Below, piece after piece: positions 28,525 through 39,504 of a stretch of DNA of 46,754 nt; position 1 is the first letter of the stretch; each line of letters begins with the position of its first letter. This stretch comes from Candidatus Peribacteria bacterium (GTDB taxonomy: Bacteria > Patescibacteria > JAEDAM01 > Absconditabacterales > Absconditicoccaceae): contig JAITQZ010000089.1 of NCBI GenBank assembly GCA_031288635.1, positions 1-46,754 on the forward strand, written 5' to 3'. The position numbers and the translations under genes are program-made. The notes below the pieces were generated by a model. That model saw nothing but the letters and a program-made list of their open reading frames with translations, ran no database searches and had not been told where the DNA came from.

Positions 28525-28608
28525 TGTTTACAAGAGGTTAGAACAGATAAATATACCTTGGGGGTAGGTAGAGAATACTCATCTCATAAAAAAATGCAAG
28601 CAAATGTT

Positions 28609-28636
28609 TTGATTTTTTTTTATTTCTGAATATACT
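28609..28636 (+). promoter_or_regulatory. Possible promoter of the ribose-bisphosphate isomerase gene
   Basis: TTGATT (28609-28614), 16 bp, TATACT (28631-28636), 33 bp before the ATG. The AT-rich context makes this less certain than other promoters listed. Confidence 0.45.
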
Positions 28637-28669
28637 TGAGTATATTTATTTATTCACCCACAAAATACA

Positions 28670-29611
28670 ATGGCAAATCTTAAAAAAGTCCAACAAGTCG
28701 TTCAAGACATCAAAGACATCAAAATTCAAGGGGCGACCAACATCGCTAAAGCAGCTTTTCAAATCCTCATAGACGAACTCGCTCAGCAAAAATTCACGAC
28801 CGTGGGAGAAGTCCAAGAATTTCTCCTTCCCGCAATGGACTTCCTCGAAAAAGCTCGTCCTACGGAACCGATGATGTTCAACGGAATGTCTTATATTAAA
28901 GATAAAACCCAAAAAGCAAGTAAGGAAAGTAATATCTCTTGTCAGCAGTTTTTATCCATTGCTGCTTCAGCAGCAAAATGCTATCTGAGAATGATTACCG
29001 ATACCGCTCACAAAGCTATCGAAAATGGAGTTGGAATTCTGAATTATGGAGATAGTGTACTTACCCATTGTCATTCATCTTCCGCAATCAAAACCATCGT
29101 GGCCAATAAAGCGGGAGGCAAAGATTTCCTCGTATATAATACCGAAACTCGTCCGCTCTATCAAGGGCATAAAACGGCAAAAGACTTTTTAGCAGCGGGA
29201 ATGAAAATCACGATGGTAGTAGATAGCTCTGCTCCGTTCATCCTAGATAGAAACGACCCATTTGGATTGGATATTGATGCGGTGATTATCGGTTGTGATG
29301 CCATCAAACTCAATGGAGACATTATCAATAAAGTCTGAAGTTATAGTATCGTTCGTGCTGCTTTTGACAATAAAATCCCTGTGTATATCGCAGGAAACCT
29401 CTTGAAAACTGATGTACATAATAGTATCAAAATAGAAACCAGAAGCGGAAGCGAAGTACGAGAGGATAGACCTGAAGGGATAGATATTATCAATTTTGCT
29501 TTCGACCAAGTCCCTGGAAAATACCTGACAGGAATTATTACAGAGTTTGGAATCATCAAACCCAGCGAAGTTCGTAAAACAGTAAAAAAAGAATATCCAC
29601 GGATGAAATAA
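28670..29611 (+). CDS. Ribose-1,5-bisphosphate isomerase (eIF2B/MtnA superfamily)
   Basis: The 313-aa protein matches the archaeal-type isomerase converting ribose-1,5-bisphosphate to ribulose-1,5-bisphosphate in the AMP salvage route with AMP phosphorylase and form II/III RuBisCO, a route known from several CPR lineages. Family blocks: IKIQGATNIAKAAFQIL at the N-terminus, ILNYGDSVLTHCHSSS with the catalytic Cys, VYNTETRPLYQGHKTA, and DAVIIGCDAIKLNGDIINKV-Gly(UGA) with the catalytic Asp. Related eIF2B-like proteins and MtnA share this fold, but the GDSVLTHCHS and RPLYQG patterns fit R15P isomerase best. The other pathway genes are not in the window. Confidence 0.8.
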
Positions 29612-29646
29612 CTTCTGTAACAGTTTTATATCATATTTTTTTACAG

Positions 29647-30315
29647 ATGAAAGATGCCCTTATCGACACAGAAACTCCTTTGTTTCTCCATATAACGGCA
29701 GCTATGGAAACTGTAAAATCTTCCTTAGTAGACGTTTTATCCAAAGCCGACGATGAGGAAAGACAGCGATTTGAGAATGATATAGCAAAGTTCAAAGAAA
29801 GGGAAGTTATATTCTACAATATCATCCTCTCCCAACTGACAGAACGGTTTGGACCTTCCAATGCAGAAGCATTCTATCTTTATTTTGATATTGATGAAAC
29901 CATAGCTCATAATAACCGTGGACTGACCTGAATAGATAAAGAGGAAATTAGACCTGCTCTAAGTGTAGTATTACAGGATATACAAGCTGCATATCCTAAC
30001 GTACATTTTGGTATTTGTTCTAGTAGAGCCCAGCGTTTCATTGATGAGTTTATCCAAACCTATCCCGAATTCGGATTTGAAGTTTGATATTCTTCTCGTG
30101 AGTTCAATCCTCAATATCACCCTTTAGATAACTCTTGGGGGATTAATTGCAGTATGGGGCATTATAATAAAGCTCTAGCAATGATAGAAATTAGAGGAGA
30201 CCATCCTAATGCGATACTAGTAGATGATATCATTGAGCAACCGTTTATTGATAAAAAAATGGGAATTCCTGTAAAAGAAGCTAGCTTTCGAGGATACCCC
30301 TATCCAGAGGTATAA
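29647..30315 (+). CDS. HAD-like phosphatase-fold protein
   Basis: The 222-aa protein has a helical N-terminal part (about 1-75) followed by a HAD-like core: motif I LYFDIDETIAHN (nucleophile Asp near residue 82), motif II FGICSSRAQRF, and motif IV NAILVDDIIEQPF. Lys in YNKALAM could serve motif III. UGA encodes Gly after RGLT and in FEVGYSS. HAD enzymes hydrolyse phosphate esters; the substrate cannot be told. It lies 35 bp after the isomerase gene, so a role in the same phosphosugar or nucleotide route is possible. Its end is fixed by TAA 30313-30315. Confidence 0.7.
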
Positions 30316-30359
30316 TATTTGTTCACTGACGTAGTAATCAAATACAACAAAAAAACTCA

Positions 30360-31556
30360 CTATCCTAGAAACGGAATAGGTACCGCTCGGAAAACGCTGA
30401 GGTCTTTTACAATAATCACCACTCCCAAAAGCAGCAGCAAGTAGAAGAATAACGTATTTACATACCCTTCATACTGAAAATACTTCTCTGGTTTCCAGCG
30501 GAAAATGGCTTGCAATAAAATTCAAATACCTCTCCCTCCATCCAATGCCGGAATAGGCAATAGATTGAAAATCGCTAACGCCAGCGAAATCATCCCTGCA
30601 AACGCCAAATAAGCCATTCGTCCACCCATCTCGTACATTATTTCACCCATCTTTACCGCTCCCACCGGTCCCGCAAGTCATTGAAATGCTTCTTTCGTTT
30701 TTTCTCCGTTGAAAGAGAAGAGTCCTTTTCCGAGTTTCCCAAGGGCAGTCATCGTTAAATTTCGCTCTGCCTTGATTTCGTGGAGCCCAGCTTTCATCGC
30801 TCAAAGAAATCAGAATTTTATTACGTTGATTTCGAGGTCTGAATTTGGTGCGATAGTAATTCAGAGTTTACAGTCTTTGTCTAGGCACGTAAAGTCTTGA
30901 ACTCGACTCGCAGGACTCGCATTTTCACGCGTTAGAGCCAACTGAGCCGTTCCGTCAGTCTTTTTCAAGAGCTCAGAAAGATTTCCTATACTCACATTTT
31001 CCCCATTCACCTGCATCACCACATCTCCAGCACGCAAGCCAATGGTTGCCGCTAAAGAGTCAGCCATCACCTCTTGTATTACTACTCCAGGTTTGATATC
31101 TCCCGTTGCAAACCCTTCCGCTTTCAAAAAGTTGAGACTTGGCATCAAATAGCTTTCACTCTCCAAAGGGCTCGTTCCCAAAGGCTTCGTACCGTATCGA
31201 AAAAGGAACGTAAAAATCACCCACGCTGTCAGCAAATTCATTGTCACCCCTCCCACAATAATCAGCAGCTTTCTTCGTAAATTAGCAGAAATAAAGCTGT
31301 CTTTTGCGTGGAATTCATCGGGATTTGACGGGTCATCTCCTTTGAGTGCACAAAATCCTCCCAAAGGGATTCGATTAAACGTATAGTTTGTCCCAGATTT
31401 GTCAGTATGGAATGTTCAGATTTTTGGGGGAATTCAGATACCAAACTCTTTTACTTTCACTCCAGTCGCCTTACTGGCTCGAAAATGTCCGAGTTCGTGT
31501 AAAACAATGAGCGTCATAAACATTACAATTCCGATAATAATTAGTAAGAGAGTCAT
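30360..31556 (-). CDS. M50 site-2 protease (RseP-like)
   Basis: The 398-aa integral membrane metalloprotease cuts substrates within the membrane. The first membrane helix contains the zinc site HELGH (VLHELGHFRASK, near residue 24). RIPLGGFCALKGDDP and the next helix LLIIVGGVTMNLLTAWVIF follow. A PDZ domain lies in the middle (PGVVIQEVMADSLAATIGLRAGDVVMQVNGE). The C-terminal part has the second active-site motif LLPIPALDGGR. UGA encodes Gly at several places. In other bacteria such enzymes release anti-sigma factors; rpoD is divergent and nearby, but no anti-sigma gene is visible. Confidence 0.92.
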
Positions 31557-31680
31557 CCATACAACATAAAAATAAAAACATTTGTATCAGCATATGAAAG
31601 TCTCCACGAAAAACAAGTCTATTTTCCCTTGCAATTCATCAGGAAATACCTAAAAAAGTACTGTTATAACCTTCTTTTCT

Positions 31681-31755
31681 AAAAAGAAAAACAGCACCAT
31701 CCAAAGAAAATGCTGCTTCCTCCCGATACTTCGGGTGCATAAGGTTCTATCACAC
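31681..31755 (-). ncRNA. Candidate structured small RNA upstream of the M50 gene
   Basis: A good promoter (31762-31789) would start a leftward RNA near 31755. It forms a CCCGA/TCGGG hairpin (31735-31722), passes AGGAAGCAGCAT, and reaches a CAGCA/TGCTG stem followed by U5CU5 (31715-31681), an intrinsic terminator. The product would be about 75 nt with no ORF. The words GGAAGCAGCAU and AUGC...GCAU recall the apical part of bacterial SRP (4.5S) RNA, but the conserved AGGUC on the 5' side is absent. It could instead be a leader with an attenuator for the M50 gene, whose start lies 125 nt further on. Confidence 0.45.
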
Positions 31756-31761
31756 GAATAT

Positions 31762-31789
31762 ATTATAGTTATTTTTTTGCATTTGTCAA
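31762..31789 (-). promoter_or_regulatory. Leftward promoter for the small RNA / M50 gene
   Basis: Minus-strand TTGACA (31789-31784), 16 bp, TATAAT (31767-31762). It is divergent from rpoD, whose ATG is at 31812, so the rpoD promoter must overlap this region or lie within the small-RNA stretch. Confidence 0.75.
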
Positions 31790-31811
31790 CTAAAAGTGCT
31801 TTACTTTTCTA

Positions 31812-33125
31812 ATGAGATTAGCAACTATGGACAAAGCCAGACAACAAATTTGGGAACAGCTCAAAGATGACATCGGAGAACTCAGTGAAGGACTACAACA
31901 ACTCCTGACCAAAGGAGCAGAAAAGGGGAAAATCCAAGAAGAAGATATTATTGCCGAAATTGACGATATGGAAGGGAATATCAAAATTCTCGAAAAATTT
32001 TACGATTTGGCAGAAAAACTTGGTATTAAAATCATTACTATCGAAGAAGTCCTAGAAGTCGAAGCAAAAGAAGTAAAAAAAGACTCCAAACTGGGAAAAC
32101 TTTCGCTCTACGGCGGAGGAAAAGCAGATACCTTAAATGACAACCAGCACAAAGACTTTATCAAACTCTATTTCAATGATATTTCCAAAATCCCTCTCCT
32201 TACCCCCGATGAAGAAAAGGATGTTGCGAGAAGGATAAAAAAAGGAGATGAAGCAGCGAAACAGAGACTCGTGGAGGCAAACCTCAGGCTTGTTATCTCT
32301 ATTGCCAAAAGATACTTTGGAGGGAGGCTTTCATTTTCTGACCTCATTCAGGAAGGAAATATTGGACTCATTAAAGCAATTGAAAAATTTGACCCCGACA
32401 AGGAATTCAAATTTTCGACCTATGCGACCCGATGGATAAAACAGTCTATTACAAAAGCGATTGCCGATATGAGCAAACACGTACGTATCCCCGTGCATTT
32501 AATTGATGAAATTAATTCTTACAATAAAACCTACCAGCTCTTATTCCAAAAACTCGGGAGAGAGCCAACGAGCAAAGAAATCTGACAAAAACTTGGCTTT
32601 CCTATCAAAAAGATTAAAAAACTGGAAGAAGTTATTTTTGGGAATGTCTCACTAGACCGTGAAGTAGGCGATGAAGGAAGAGACACACTTGCTGACCTCC
32701 TCGAAGACGCCAACACCATGAGACCTGACCAACTCGCTGAAAGAAATACCCTTAGACAAAATTTAGACCAAATTCTCGGAATGTTGGATGACAGAGAAGC
32801 AAAAATTGTGAAAATGAGATATGGGATAGATGGACCAAAATACACCTTAGAACAGGTAGGGGAGGAGTTTGAAGTCACTAGAGAACGCGTGAGACAGATT
32901 GAGCAAAAAGTAATCCAAAAGCTGAAAGAACACCAAGGTCTCCAAAAAATGCTAGGAATAGAAGACGATATCGAGAAAATGGAAAACGAAGAAATCAAAA
33001 AATCTAGAAATAAAAGAGCAAAAACGGGAATGAAAGATTACGATGAAGACGAATATGGAGAAGGATATTATTCAGATGATGAGGAATATGGGTTTGATAA
33101 TAACTATACAGATGACGACGAATAA
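31812..33125 (+). CDS. rpoD: Principal sigma factor RpoD
   Basis: The 437-aa protein carries all core sigma-70 regions: region 1.2 ([20 protein letters not shown]), region 2 ([58 protein letters not shown]), region 3 ([22 protein letters not shown](UGA)-QKLG), and region 4 ([39 protein letters not shown]). It directs RNA polymerase to TTGACT/TATAAT-type promoters like those in this window. The N-terminal 100 residues replace a full region 1.1, and a very acidic tail ([18 protein letters not shown]) follows region 4. ATG 31827 is an alternative start. Confidence 0.96.
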
Positions 33126-33140
33126 TCGTCATCTTTTTTT
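33111..33140 (+). terminator. Terminator overlapping the rpoD stop codon
   Basis: GATGACGA (33111-33118) pairs with TCGTCATC (33126-33133) and is followed by seven T. The last codons and TAA of rpoD lie in the stem and loop. The T-run also contains the stop of the convergent permease gene. Confidence 0.85.
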
Positions 33141-34386
33141 ACTCAAATCTCAATGCTTCAATAGGTTTCAAATTTGCAGCTCTCTTTGCTGGCAAAATTC
33201 CTGCTAATACTCCCACTAATAAGGTAACCGTAAATGCAATAAGCATCACATTAGTAGTAATTTGCATACTTAGTGCTCCTCCTCCCCCCATTCCTCCTCC
33301 CCCCATTCCGATACCTAAATTATTCACAATATACTGCACTAAAAAGCTAAATCCCAAAGAAAATAATCCTCCCACAAAGGTAATCACTATTGATTCAATG
33401 AGAAACTGTTGAACAATATCTTTGTTCAAAGCTCCAATCGCTTTCCTAATTCAGATTTCTCTGGTTCTCTCCGTCACGGATACTAGCATAATATTCATCA
33501 CCCCAATTCCTCCCACGAGCAAAGAAATCCCTCCAATAGCTCCCAAGAAAATGCTGAACATTGCCATCGTGGAATTCAAAGAGTCTCCCATAGCAGCAGT
33601 AGAGGAAAGCGTAAATCACGCTAAATCCAGATGACTTACATTATATTTTCTGAGTAAAAAATATTGTACTCTTGCAATTCGTAAGGCATTATTAGCCTCT
33701 GCAGGGAGTTTAATCGTGATAGCGGAAATTTTCGTATTTCCAGCGACCTTTTGTCGATATGTAGTAATAGGGATAAAGACCATTCCAAAAACACTTGCAT
33801 CTTTTAACGTACCAATGACGGTATATTCTCTATTATTATACGAAACCTTCTGTCCGATAGGATTTGTATTAGGAAATAATCTATCTGCAATATTCTTGTT
33901 AATGACGATGACTTCAGCACCATTATCTACATCTGACTGATTAAAATTGCTCCCTAAATTCAGAGAGAGTCCCATTTTCTGGATATAATCAATCGGAACC
34001 CCCGCGAAAGAACTCATTTCACTAGTATTCCCGTATTTAATTTGTCCCATTGATGTAGTTCCGTAGGTCACAATTCCTGAGAATTCAGGAAAAGCCTCCT
34101 CTATCTCTTTAGCCAATTCTGGCGTCAGCGTAATAGCTTTTACATATCCTTTTACATTGTCATTCGTATAGGTTGTATATCCTCCTTGGGTCCCCAGAGT
34201 AAGATTGTTATTAATCAGGCTCGCCATCTCTTTTTTGATATTTTCTTGGACTCCTGCACCAATTGCCATCATAATAACAACACTAGAAACCCCAATAATG
34301 ATTCCTAGAATACTTAGGGAGGAACGGAGCTTATTGGTAATTATTGCACCTCGAGCGTCTTTGAGATAAGAAAGAAAGGTCATCAC
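33139..34386 (-). CDS. MacB-type ABC transporter permease
   Basis: The 415-aa protein has the FtsX/MacB layout: an N-terminal membrane helix ([24 protein letters not shown]), a large extracellular MacB-PCD-like domain (about 50-270, with [18 protein letters not shown]), then three C-terminal helices. The FtsX signature is [33 protein letters not shown](UGA)-IRKAIGA, and the protein ends [11 protein letters not shown] Gly/Met-rich loop ([11 protein letters not shown]) sits between helices 2 and 3. It is the last gene of the leftward efflux operon, 39 bp after the ATPase gene. The pair probably exports a compound or peptide using the adaptor encoded upstream. Confidence 0.9.
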
Positions 34387-34425
34387 AGATAAGGGAAATG
34401 ATAAAACAGAGATACATCTACAACA

Positions 34426-35124
34426 TTACTCTTCGTCTACGAAAAGTCCGTCTTTTATTCTAATCATTTTTTTTGCACTAGAACCAATATTGGTGTCGTG
34501 GGTAATCAAAAGAATGGTTCTGCCTTCTTCTGTGTTCAGCTTTCTGAAAAGAGCCAATACTTCTTCGCCTGTCTTACTGTCCAATGCTCCCGTCGGCTCA
34601 TCAGCCAGCAACAGCCCTGGATTCGTCACTAACGCACGAGCGATACACACCCTTTGCTGCTGCCCTCCAGAAAGTTGATTGGGTAATGCCTCCAACCTAT
34701 CCCCTAATCCTACGGTAGTTAACGCAGCAGCAGCTCTCTCTTTTTTTTCTTTTGCACTTATCCCGATATATCAGAGCGGCAAAGCAACCTGCTCCCACGC
34801 GGGCATCCTCTTGAGTAGATTGTACCCTTGAAAAACAAATCCAATCGTAGACCTACGAATCAATGACCAATCATCTTGCGTCATTGCTTCTACTTTCTTG
34901 CCACGCAGAAAATATTCTCCGCTACTGGGCACATCCAGCAGTCCTACAATGTTCATAAGTGTTGATTTTCCACATCCTGAGGGTCCCATAATGGAAATGA
35001 AGTCTCCATCATCAATGATTAAACTTATTCCTCTCAAAGCATAGACAGGCTCCATATCACTGCCTCCATAGGTTTTCGTGATATTCGCCAGTTTGATAAA
35101 GTGGTCGTACGTAGTATGAGACAT
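34426..35124 (-). CDS. MacB/LolD-type ABC transporter ATPase
   Basis: The 232-aa ATPase has Walker A GPSGCGKST (residues 46-54), Q-loop GFVFQGYNLL, signature LSGGQQQRVCIARAL, Walker B LLLADEPTGALD and switch His in LLITHD. The 'EPTGALD' and 'FQGYNLL' forms are typical of the MacB/LolD group that works with FtsX-like permeases. One or two UGA glycines occur between the Q-loop and signature (VALPL-Gly-YIGIS). It couples ATP hydrolysis to the permease encoded just downstream. Confidence 0.94.
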
Positions 35125-35187
35125 CGTATTAAGTATAAATAACTAAAGATTATCCTCTAACCAAAAACTATTCTCCTCCTCCTATTC

Positions 35188-37293
35188 TTACCGTTGGCCA
35201 ATTCCTCCACCTGCACCTGCACCTGCACCTCTTCCTGCACCTCTTGTACTATTCTGTTGGAGTGCTTGCTGCTCTTCGGAAGCCGTAGCTCCCTGCTGAG
35301 GAGAGAGCCCAGCATCGGTCATTCCTTCAGTAGAGATATACATCGCTCTAATTGTATCGCCTTTATTAACTCCACTGGTGATTTCTGTGTTGGTAGTATC
35401 GGCAGCTCAGAGTACTACAGGCTGGTCAATCCAAGTCCCTCCTTTTAGGAGTTTAACAACATTTTGTCCATCTTTTCTGGAAATAGCCTGATTAGGTACT
35501 ACCAAAACATTTTTAGTCTGAGCGGTAATAACTTTTGCATTTCCTCCCATTCCTGCGAGAATTACTTCATCAGGACTACTCTTTTCAAAGATAACGGTCA
35601 CTTCATAGGTTGTAATCCCTGCACTCGAAGCAGGTACGGTATTGATTGCACTGATAATACCACGATAATGGGTAGTTGGGTAGGCATCCAAATAGACCAC
35701 TACCTCCATATTCTGCTTAAGTTTTACGATATCTACCTGTTCTACAGAAAGCGTCATTTCTAGGACATTATTATTTTCTACGTAGATGTACTTTGGGGTA
35801 CTATTAGAAGAATTAGAGACACTATCTCCGACCTGAATATCCATTTGGGTCACCACTCCATCAAAATTCGCTTCCAATTTGTAGTCTACATATTTATCCA
35901 ACAGAGAGTTCAAAGAATTCTGTCTTTGGGTGATGGTATTTTTTGCTTGTTTAATTTTGCTTTCGTTGAGCGACTCTCCTTTCTGGATTTTTGCGATATT
36001 TCTCTGAACGGTATCAATATTGTTAGCTAAATCAGCTTTTTCTTTTTCTTGTTCAGCACGTTTTACTTCCACAGACAGTTCAAGTTTTTTGAGACTGGTT
36101 TTTGCTTTTTCTCGACTCGTATACGCTTTTTCCATCTTGAGCTTCGTATCTTCCAGAGAAGTATCTTCTTTAATCGCTGCGAGACTATCTACCATCGTAG
36201 AATATTTTTGAATATACGTAATTCCTAGTGATTGATTAGATGTTGCTGTTTTAGCATCCGCATCAATTTGAGATTGAGTATAGGAAATATTATCAATACT
36301 TGCCTTGAACATCGTATAACTCATTTCCCCTCGACTAACAAGATTTGACCCCATATTTTTCACGAGCGTATATGCATCCAAAATCTGCTGGTTGGTCAGC
36401 TTTTCTGTAGAAAGAGCTTCTAATTTCTTCTCCATGTCCACGAGCCCAGAAAGCTGATTGGAAAGTGTCCAAAAAAGAGTTTCCGCCTGTTTTTTAATAT
36501 TCGGGTCTTTTGCTCCAATGTAGATTTCTTGGGAATTCGTCTGAGATTTATATTTGTCGCTTAATCCCATTTTTTGGTCAAAAGCGTCCAACGCTGACTG
36601 TACAGAGACAATGATATTTTTCAAATCCAGAATAGCATTTTGAAACGTAGTGTTTCTCTTCCTAATAGTACTAGAAAGTGCTAAATCTGCACTTGCACTA
36701 TTAGACCCAGACAAAAGTTCTTCATAATCAGCTTTGGTATCCGTATACGTTTTCTCGCTATCTATTACCGTCTGTTTAGCAGTTTCTATCTGCTGCTGTA
36801 AATCCAGTAATGCTAAAGCGTGGTCTTGGTCAATAGTGGTTTGTTTCAGTTGCAGCGTATCGTAATTCGCCTTTTGCTGCAAGTATTCCAAATCCAAATT
36901 GTATCCATCCAATAAATCTTGTAGACTTTGTTTTGCATCATCTAAGTTAATCCTAGCTTGTTGGACTTGGCTGTCCAAGTCATCGGTGGTAATGGTAGCC
37001 AATACTTGTCCTTTTTTTACGGTCTCTCCGACTTTTACATTGACAGATTTTACCTTCCCTTGGTTCATAAAGGTAAGCTTCTGTGAATCAGAAAACTTCG
37101 TCGTCCCCTGCAAGGTTAACGTAGTTTCTAGGTCACCAGTTCCTACCGTCATTTCACGAGTAGTAAAATCTTGAGTCAAATCTACTGTTGATTGTCGAGG
37201 TTTCCAAATTCGTAAGACAATTACGAGGACAAGGAGTATTCCCATCGTTTTTCGAGGATTGGCCTTAATCCAATTTTTTTTCTTTTCTGGCAT
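35188..37293 (-). CDS. MacA/HlyD-like adaptor of the efflux system
   Basis: The 701-aa product is membrane-anchored near residues 18-28 (ILLVLVIVLRIW). A lipoyl/barrel-sandwich half (FMNQGKVKSVNVKVGETVKKGQVLATI) is followed by about 380 residues of helical hairpins, longer than in typical MacA. The second lipoyl half is ANFDGVVTQMDIQVGDSVSNSS, and a beta-barrel follows (LEMTLSVEQVDIVKLKQNMEVVVYLD). The C-terminus continues through UGA 35407 to a Gly/Ala/Arg-rich tail (GRGAGAGAGGGIGQR) made from a 6-bp repeat. In a cell with one membrane such adaptors present substrates to the permease from outside. It is cotranscribed with the ATPase, permease and two-component genes. Confidence 0.88.
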
Positions 37294-37362
37294 TTAAGAT
37301 ACAAAAAGAGAATAAAAATACAATATAACTCTACACCTATAAGGATTTATATTAAGATAAGC

Positions 37363-38040
37363 CTAAGCGTCATCTTGTCCGAGAAGATAGCCAAAACCTT
37401 TAATTGTCTCAATGATTTTCTTATTAAGTTTTCTACGAATATTAGCAATATGTACATCCAATTTTCCATCTTGTTCCCAAATGGCATCATCTCCCCAAAG
37501 TTCTCCCATCATCTCCGTCCTAGAGATGCTTCTTCAATTATTCCTAATCAAAAATTCTAAAATCTGAAACTCTTTCAAGGTGAGATGAATAGTGGAAATT
37601 TTCCCTCAGTGCACTTTTTTTACCTTTTTAGAAGGAAAATCTATAATAAAATCTTTCCACTGAAACTGCTGAGCTATTGACCCTCTACGTAATAAAGCTT
37701 TTCCACGAACAAGTAATTCTTCCAAGTGAAACGGTTTAACCAGATAGTCATCTGCTCCGAGACTGAAAAGGTCTATTTTATCTTCTAGCTGACTTTTTGC
37801 CGTAATCACAATGATAGGAGTTGTTTTTTCTTTTCTGAGAGATTGGCAAAAACTTTTCCCATCCAGTCTGGGCAACATGAGGTCCAGGAGAATAAGGTCA
37901 TAGTCGTACAGTTTTGCCATCATCAACCCTTTTTCTCCATCTAAGGCAGTGCTGACTTCCCGCCCTTGTTCTAGTTCGAGATAGTCTTTGATGTCTTTGG
38001 CCAAGGATTGGTGGTCTTCAACAAGGAGAATTTTAGTCAT
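37363..38040 (-). CDS. OmpR/PhoB-family response regulator
   Basis: The 225-aa regulator has a receiver domain (1-120) with acidic pocket E8/D9, phospho-acceptor D53 (LILLDLMLPRLDG), the Thr of VITAKSQ and the Lys of LVKPFHLEEL. A winged-helix DNA-binding domain follows (HLTLKEFQILEFLIRN, LWGDDAIWEQDGKLDVHIANIRRKL, ETIKGFGYLL). UGA gives Gly in KVHGGK and NNGRS. It receives phosphate from the kinase encoded 90 bp upstream and presumably controls the efflux genes directly downstream. Confidence 0.95.
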
Positions 38041-38130
38041 TAGTGTAGTAGGAAAAAAATAAAACTACTGCTACCTCTCTTCTTTTACACTTTTAGATTA
38101 ATAAAACTTTAAGAGGAGTCAAGAGAAAAA

Positions 38131-39450
38131 TTACCGCTCAATAACAAACTTCGTACCTTGCCCAAGCTCACTCTCTACAAAGATTTTCCATCAATGGAGT
38201 TGAACGATTTTTTTCACTAAATATAATCCCAATCCAAAGCTATATCCATTTTCCTCCGTTTTTTCCAATTGCCAAAATCTCTCAAAAATCTTGTCCTGTA
38301 TTTCCGGAGCAATCCCTTTGCCGGTATCACTGACAGTTAATCCGTCTGCAGTAGCAGTGATAGTAATCTGAAGCTGTTCACCAGCGTGTTTATAGGCATT
38401 TTCAATCAGATTTTTACTAATGATTTCTAAAAGTCTGGGATGAGCCTGGACCGTGGCGGTTTTCTCTACACGAAAGTTAATCGTATTTTTTTGGTATTTT
38501 TCTTCCAGCCCTTTTACTACATCCTGCAGCATATCATACAGATTTACAGCTACTTTTTCTAATTGTGTAGTATTTTCCAGTTTCGTGATAAAGAGTAAGG
38601 TCTCCAAAAGATTGGAAATCCTGTTGGTCTCAGATTGAATTTGGAGCAGTCTCTCTTTATAATCTTTTTTCTTCAAGGCGAGGTCAACTTTGGTGCTAAT
38701 AACCATCAAAGGAGTCTTTAATTCGTGAGAGGCATTGGCAATAAAATCCCTTAACGTTTGTATTTGGTCCTGAATTTTCTTCAATGTGCTATTAAACGTC
38801 TCAGAAATCATTCTGATTTCATCATCTTTAGGTCATTGTATTTCCAAGGGAGTCATCGGATGTTCCAAGTCAAGATGCTGGATATAGGTCGTCAGTTTTT
38901 TAAGATTTTTGAGAGAAGAATTCACAAAATACAGAGAAATCAGATAGACAATTACGACAATATACAATCCTCATAAAAACAAAAGCTGAATAAGCTCGCT
39001 TTGAGCATAGATAAACCCGGTAATCTCTACGAGCTTTATTTTGTCTCCAAAGGATTTTCGGATAAAGTATTTCCCTTCTTGATAAACAATACTGATACGT
39101 CCTTGAGAAATAAAGGACAAGAAATTAAATGGATACCATCCTTCCTGACTAGTAAATTGTGCTTGCGGGAGTTCTTGCAGATTTGGGGTAATCTTTTGGG
39201 AAATATCAAGTTTCTTTTCCCCTCCTCACGCCTCTGGATGATGTCTAATTTTACCGATAATAGGAAATCTACTAACAATGGTAAGCAGCATAGGCGGTTG
39301 ATAATCTTTATCAAGAAAAAGTCTTTCAGCCTGTTTTTCATACCACGTCTTGAAAAAGAGGATAAACACCAATACAGAAAAAATGACTACGATAAACGTT
39401 GCAAAGATAGTGAATTTGAGCGAGATTTTGGTGGAAGTCTTAAATTGCAT
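38131..39450 (-). CDS. Sensor histidine kinase
   Basis: The 439-aa protein has a membrane helix at about 12-34 (FTIFATFIVVIFSVLVFILFF), an extracellular sensor domain of about 115 residues, a second helix (LIQLLFL-Gly-GLYIVVIVYLISLYF) and a HAMP-like linker. The dimerisation domain has the phospho-His (FIANASHELKTPL, near residue 242). The ATPase has the N box (IISKNLIENAYKHA), G1 DTGKGIAPE and G2 YSFGLGLYLVKKIVQLH-Gly(UGA)-W. It senses an external signal and phosphorylates the regulator encoded next. The start lies 54 bp after the DHH gene. Confidence 0.93.
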
Positions 39451-39504
39451 ACAGCGAAAAGAGCTAAAGCTAGAGTAAGTATATATAAGTACCTTGGGAA
39501 AATA

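Noticed and set aside
31681..31755. Firm call as 4.5S/SRP RNA
   Set aside because: GGAAGCAGC is present, but the conserved AGGUC on the 5' side and the usual tetraloop are not; kept only as a candidate structured RNA.
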